A stretch of 64,000 bases of DNA, from assembly GCA_023238725.1 (NCBI GenBank), contig CM041550.1:9440440-9504439 (forward strand). The letters are read 5' to 3'. The translations under genes and the position numbers were made by a program. Shown in pieces: positions 62,647 to 64,000 of this stretch. Position 1 is the first letter of the stretch, and every line of letters starts with the position of its first letter. The notes beneath the pieces were generated by a model that was given only the letters and a program-made list of their open reading frames with translations, had not been told where the DNA came from and ran no database searches. Source of the stretch: Scortum barcoo. Its lineage: Eukaryota; Chordata; Actinopteri; Centrarchiformes; Terapontidae.

Positions 62647-64000
62647 AAGTGTGTTTGTCTGGCTGTGTGTTGACTCGGGGCTTCCAGTCGCAGTCTGTGC
62701 TCAGAGAGGGATCCTTCTCAGCTTCAGTCTGGTAAAGTCAGGTAAATACGTGCTTTTACTTCGCTGGGAGAGCGTGTCTGTGTGTGTGTACGCTTGTACT
62801 TTTTGATTAGGGATGTGGTTGCGCAGATGTGATGCAGCCTTTCTGTCTGTCAGAGCAGCTATTTGTGCATGCGGTTTATTCTCCTGTCAAAGCAAATGAA
62901 AGGCGGGCTGCTATGTCATTTGACATCACTCTGTCAGAGAAATGCTGAGACAACCAGACCAGCCTAGTTGTCATCACTGCCAGCTAGATTTGTGGATGTG
63001 GCAAGGTCATTTTTTTTTAAACAGTGCTGTTGCTTCGTGAATGTGCATTTCTGCGGATTTGTTTGGAAGACTAAAAATCCACGATGCCTCATTGAACCCA
63101 GTGCCCTTGACGTTGCTTGTGAATGTCCCTTAAAGCGTGCGTCTGGGTGAGAGTGCATTTTGTTTGTACCCTCCTAAGGCAGCTGCAAGACGCCCATTAA
63201 GAATAACAGAGGGCTAGTCCAGTTAGGGTTGTCTCTATTTGTTCAGGAAATTACATTTTTTATATCCACATTCAAAAGTTTTTAAGTTTAGTACATCTCA
63301 TACAGTACATTATTACAATACTACTGCATTTACTGTACTTTCACATTCAAGCAAAGGCTCAAAATCTGAATGTGAAATGAAAGGGGATACAGATGGGAAA
63401 ATATTTTAAATTTTAAAAGTAGAAATGTTAAAATCTGATGTCATACTGTCTGCAGCCTTTTTTTCTTTTTATTGTCTCAAATGCATCTTTAAAAGGTAAG
63501 AATCATTACAATCACAACAGACCCTGTTCAAACAGCAGAGAGCTTGTAGTGTCAGCTCATTTCTCCCGATCCTCCCATTGACGCTCCACCACAGAGCACC
63601 ACACTTGTCTTCGCTTTACATAACAGAACCTTTCCTCGCTCACCGCCTCCAATAAAGCACCTCCTCAGCTGCAACTGGTCAGCAATATCACTGGATTTAT
63701 GTCAGCTGCTTGATTTAGCTCTGCTGCCACTGTTCTGTGCTAGTTGCTGAATAGCCTCAGTGTGTGTGTTTATCTCTTGGAGATTTTCTAAGACCCGTCA
63801 TGGACACTGTCACACGAATGTGATTTTTGTGCCATGCATTAGTTTTCTAAAAAAACAAGTCACTTCCAGCGTTTAGGTCTAAATCACTAAAGGGCTTGAA
63901 ACTGAGCCCAAAGCCATGTGAGTAATATTTTGTAAGGTCTTCTGGCAGTGGTACAGATTTCTGAGGTGTTATTTCACCCTAAGTCTGAGCTTTAGGGGCA

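Larger units (their letters stand above)
57703..64000 (+). other. map2: map2 intron after the first coding exon (partial)
   Basis: No sequence resembling the next MAP2 coding segment was seen. The intron contains a teleost interspersed repeat (60091-60345), a GT-rich stretch at 58999-59020 and a GT microsatellite at 62624-62646. Otherwise it is unremarkable AT-rich DNA. Confidence 0.65.

Overview
The window is vertebrate nuclear DNA, most likely from a percomorph-type teleost fish. The evidence is spliced genes with GT..AG introns, abundant dinucleotide microsatellites, and several interspersed repeat families that I recognise from ray-finned fish. There is no bacterial-style coding density, and almost all long reading frames here are chance or repeat-derived. 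The species cannot be named from the sequence alone.

Two protein-coding genes are supported, both on the + strand. Positions 313-6081 hold the last nine coding exons of a KANSL1-family gene, best called kansl1l. All nine exons join in phase with canonical splice sites into 396 codons ending in TGA. They encode the C-terminal PEHE region, which in this family binds the histone acetyltransferase MOF/KAT8 within the NSL complex. A 3' UTR of about 1 kb follows, with a likely poly(A) signal at 7135-7140. The 5' part of the gene lies outside the window.

The first coding exon of map2 (microtubule-associated protein 2) is at 57433-57702, with its ATG at 57492. About 47 kb upstream a CpG-dense segment ends in a good splice donor (10074) and is the best candidate for a map2 promoter and first exon. 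Between them are several untranslated-exon candidates with paired splice signals, the best being 34088-34142 and 46801-46945. If correct, most of the window (10-57 kb) is 5'-UTR intron of map2. The last 6.3 kb is the intron after the first coding exon.

The rest is intergenic or intronic sequence with decayed transposable elements: a 5'-truncated LINE with a recognisable reverse-transcriptase C-terminal segment at 23829-24470; a short LINE-tail insertion at 22170-22527 with a perfect 13-bp target-site duplication; and several teleost repeat families, two of them present more than once. There are also many microsatellites, a polypyrimidine tract of about 280 bp, a long (TA)n tract and a small interstitial telomeric repeat.

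I looked for an undescribed system and found no convincing one. The points most worth checking are the kansl1l-to-map2 head-to-tail arrangement, the candidate untranslated map2 exons, the shortened loop in the PEHE core, and the telomeric insertion.
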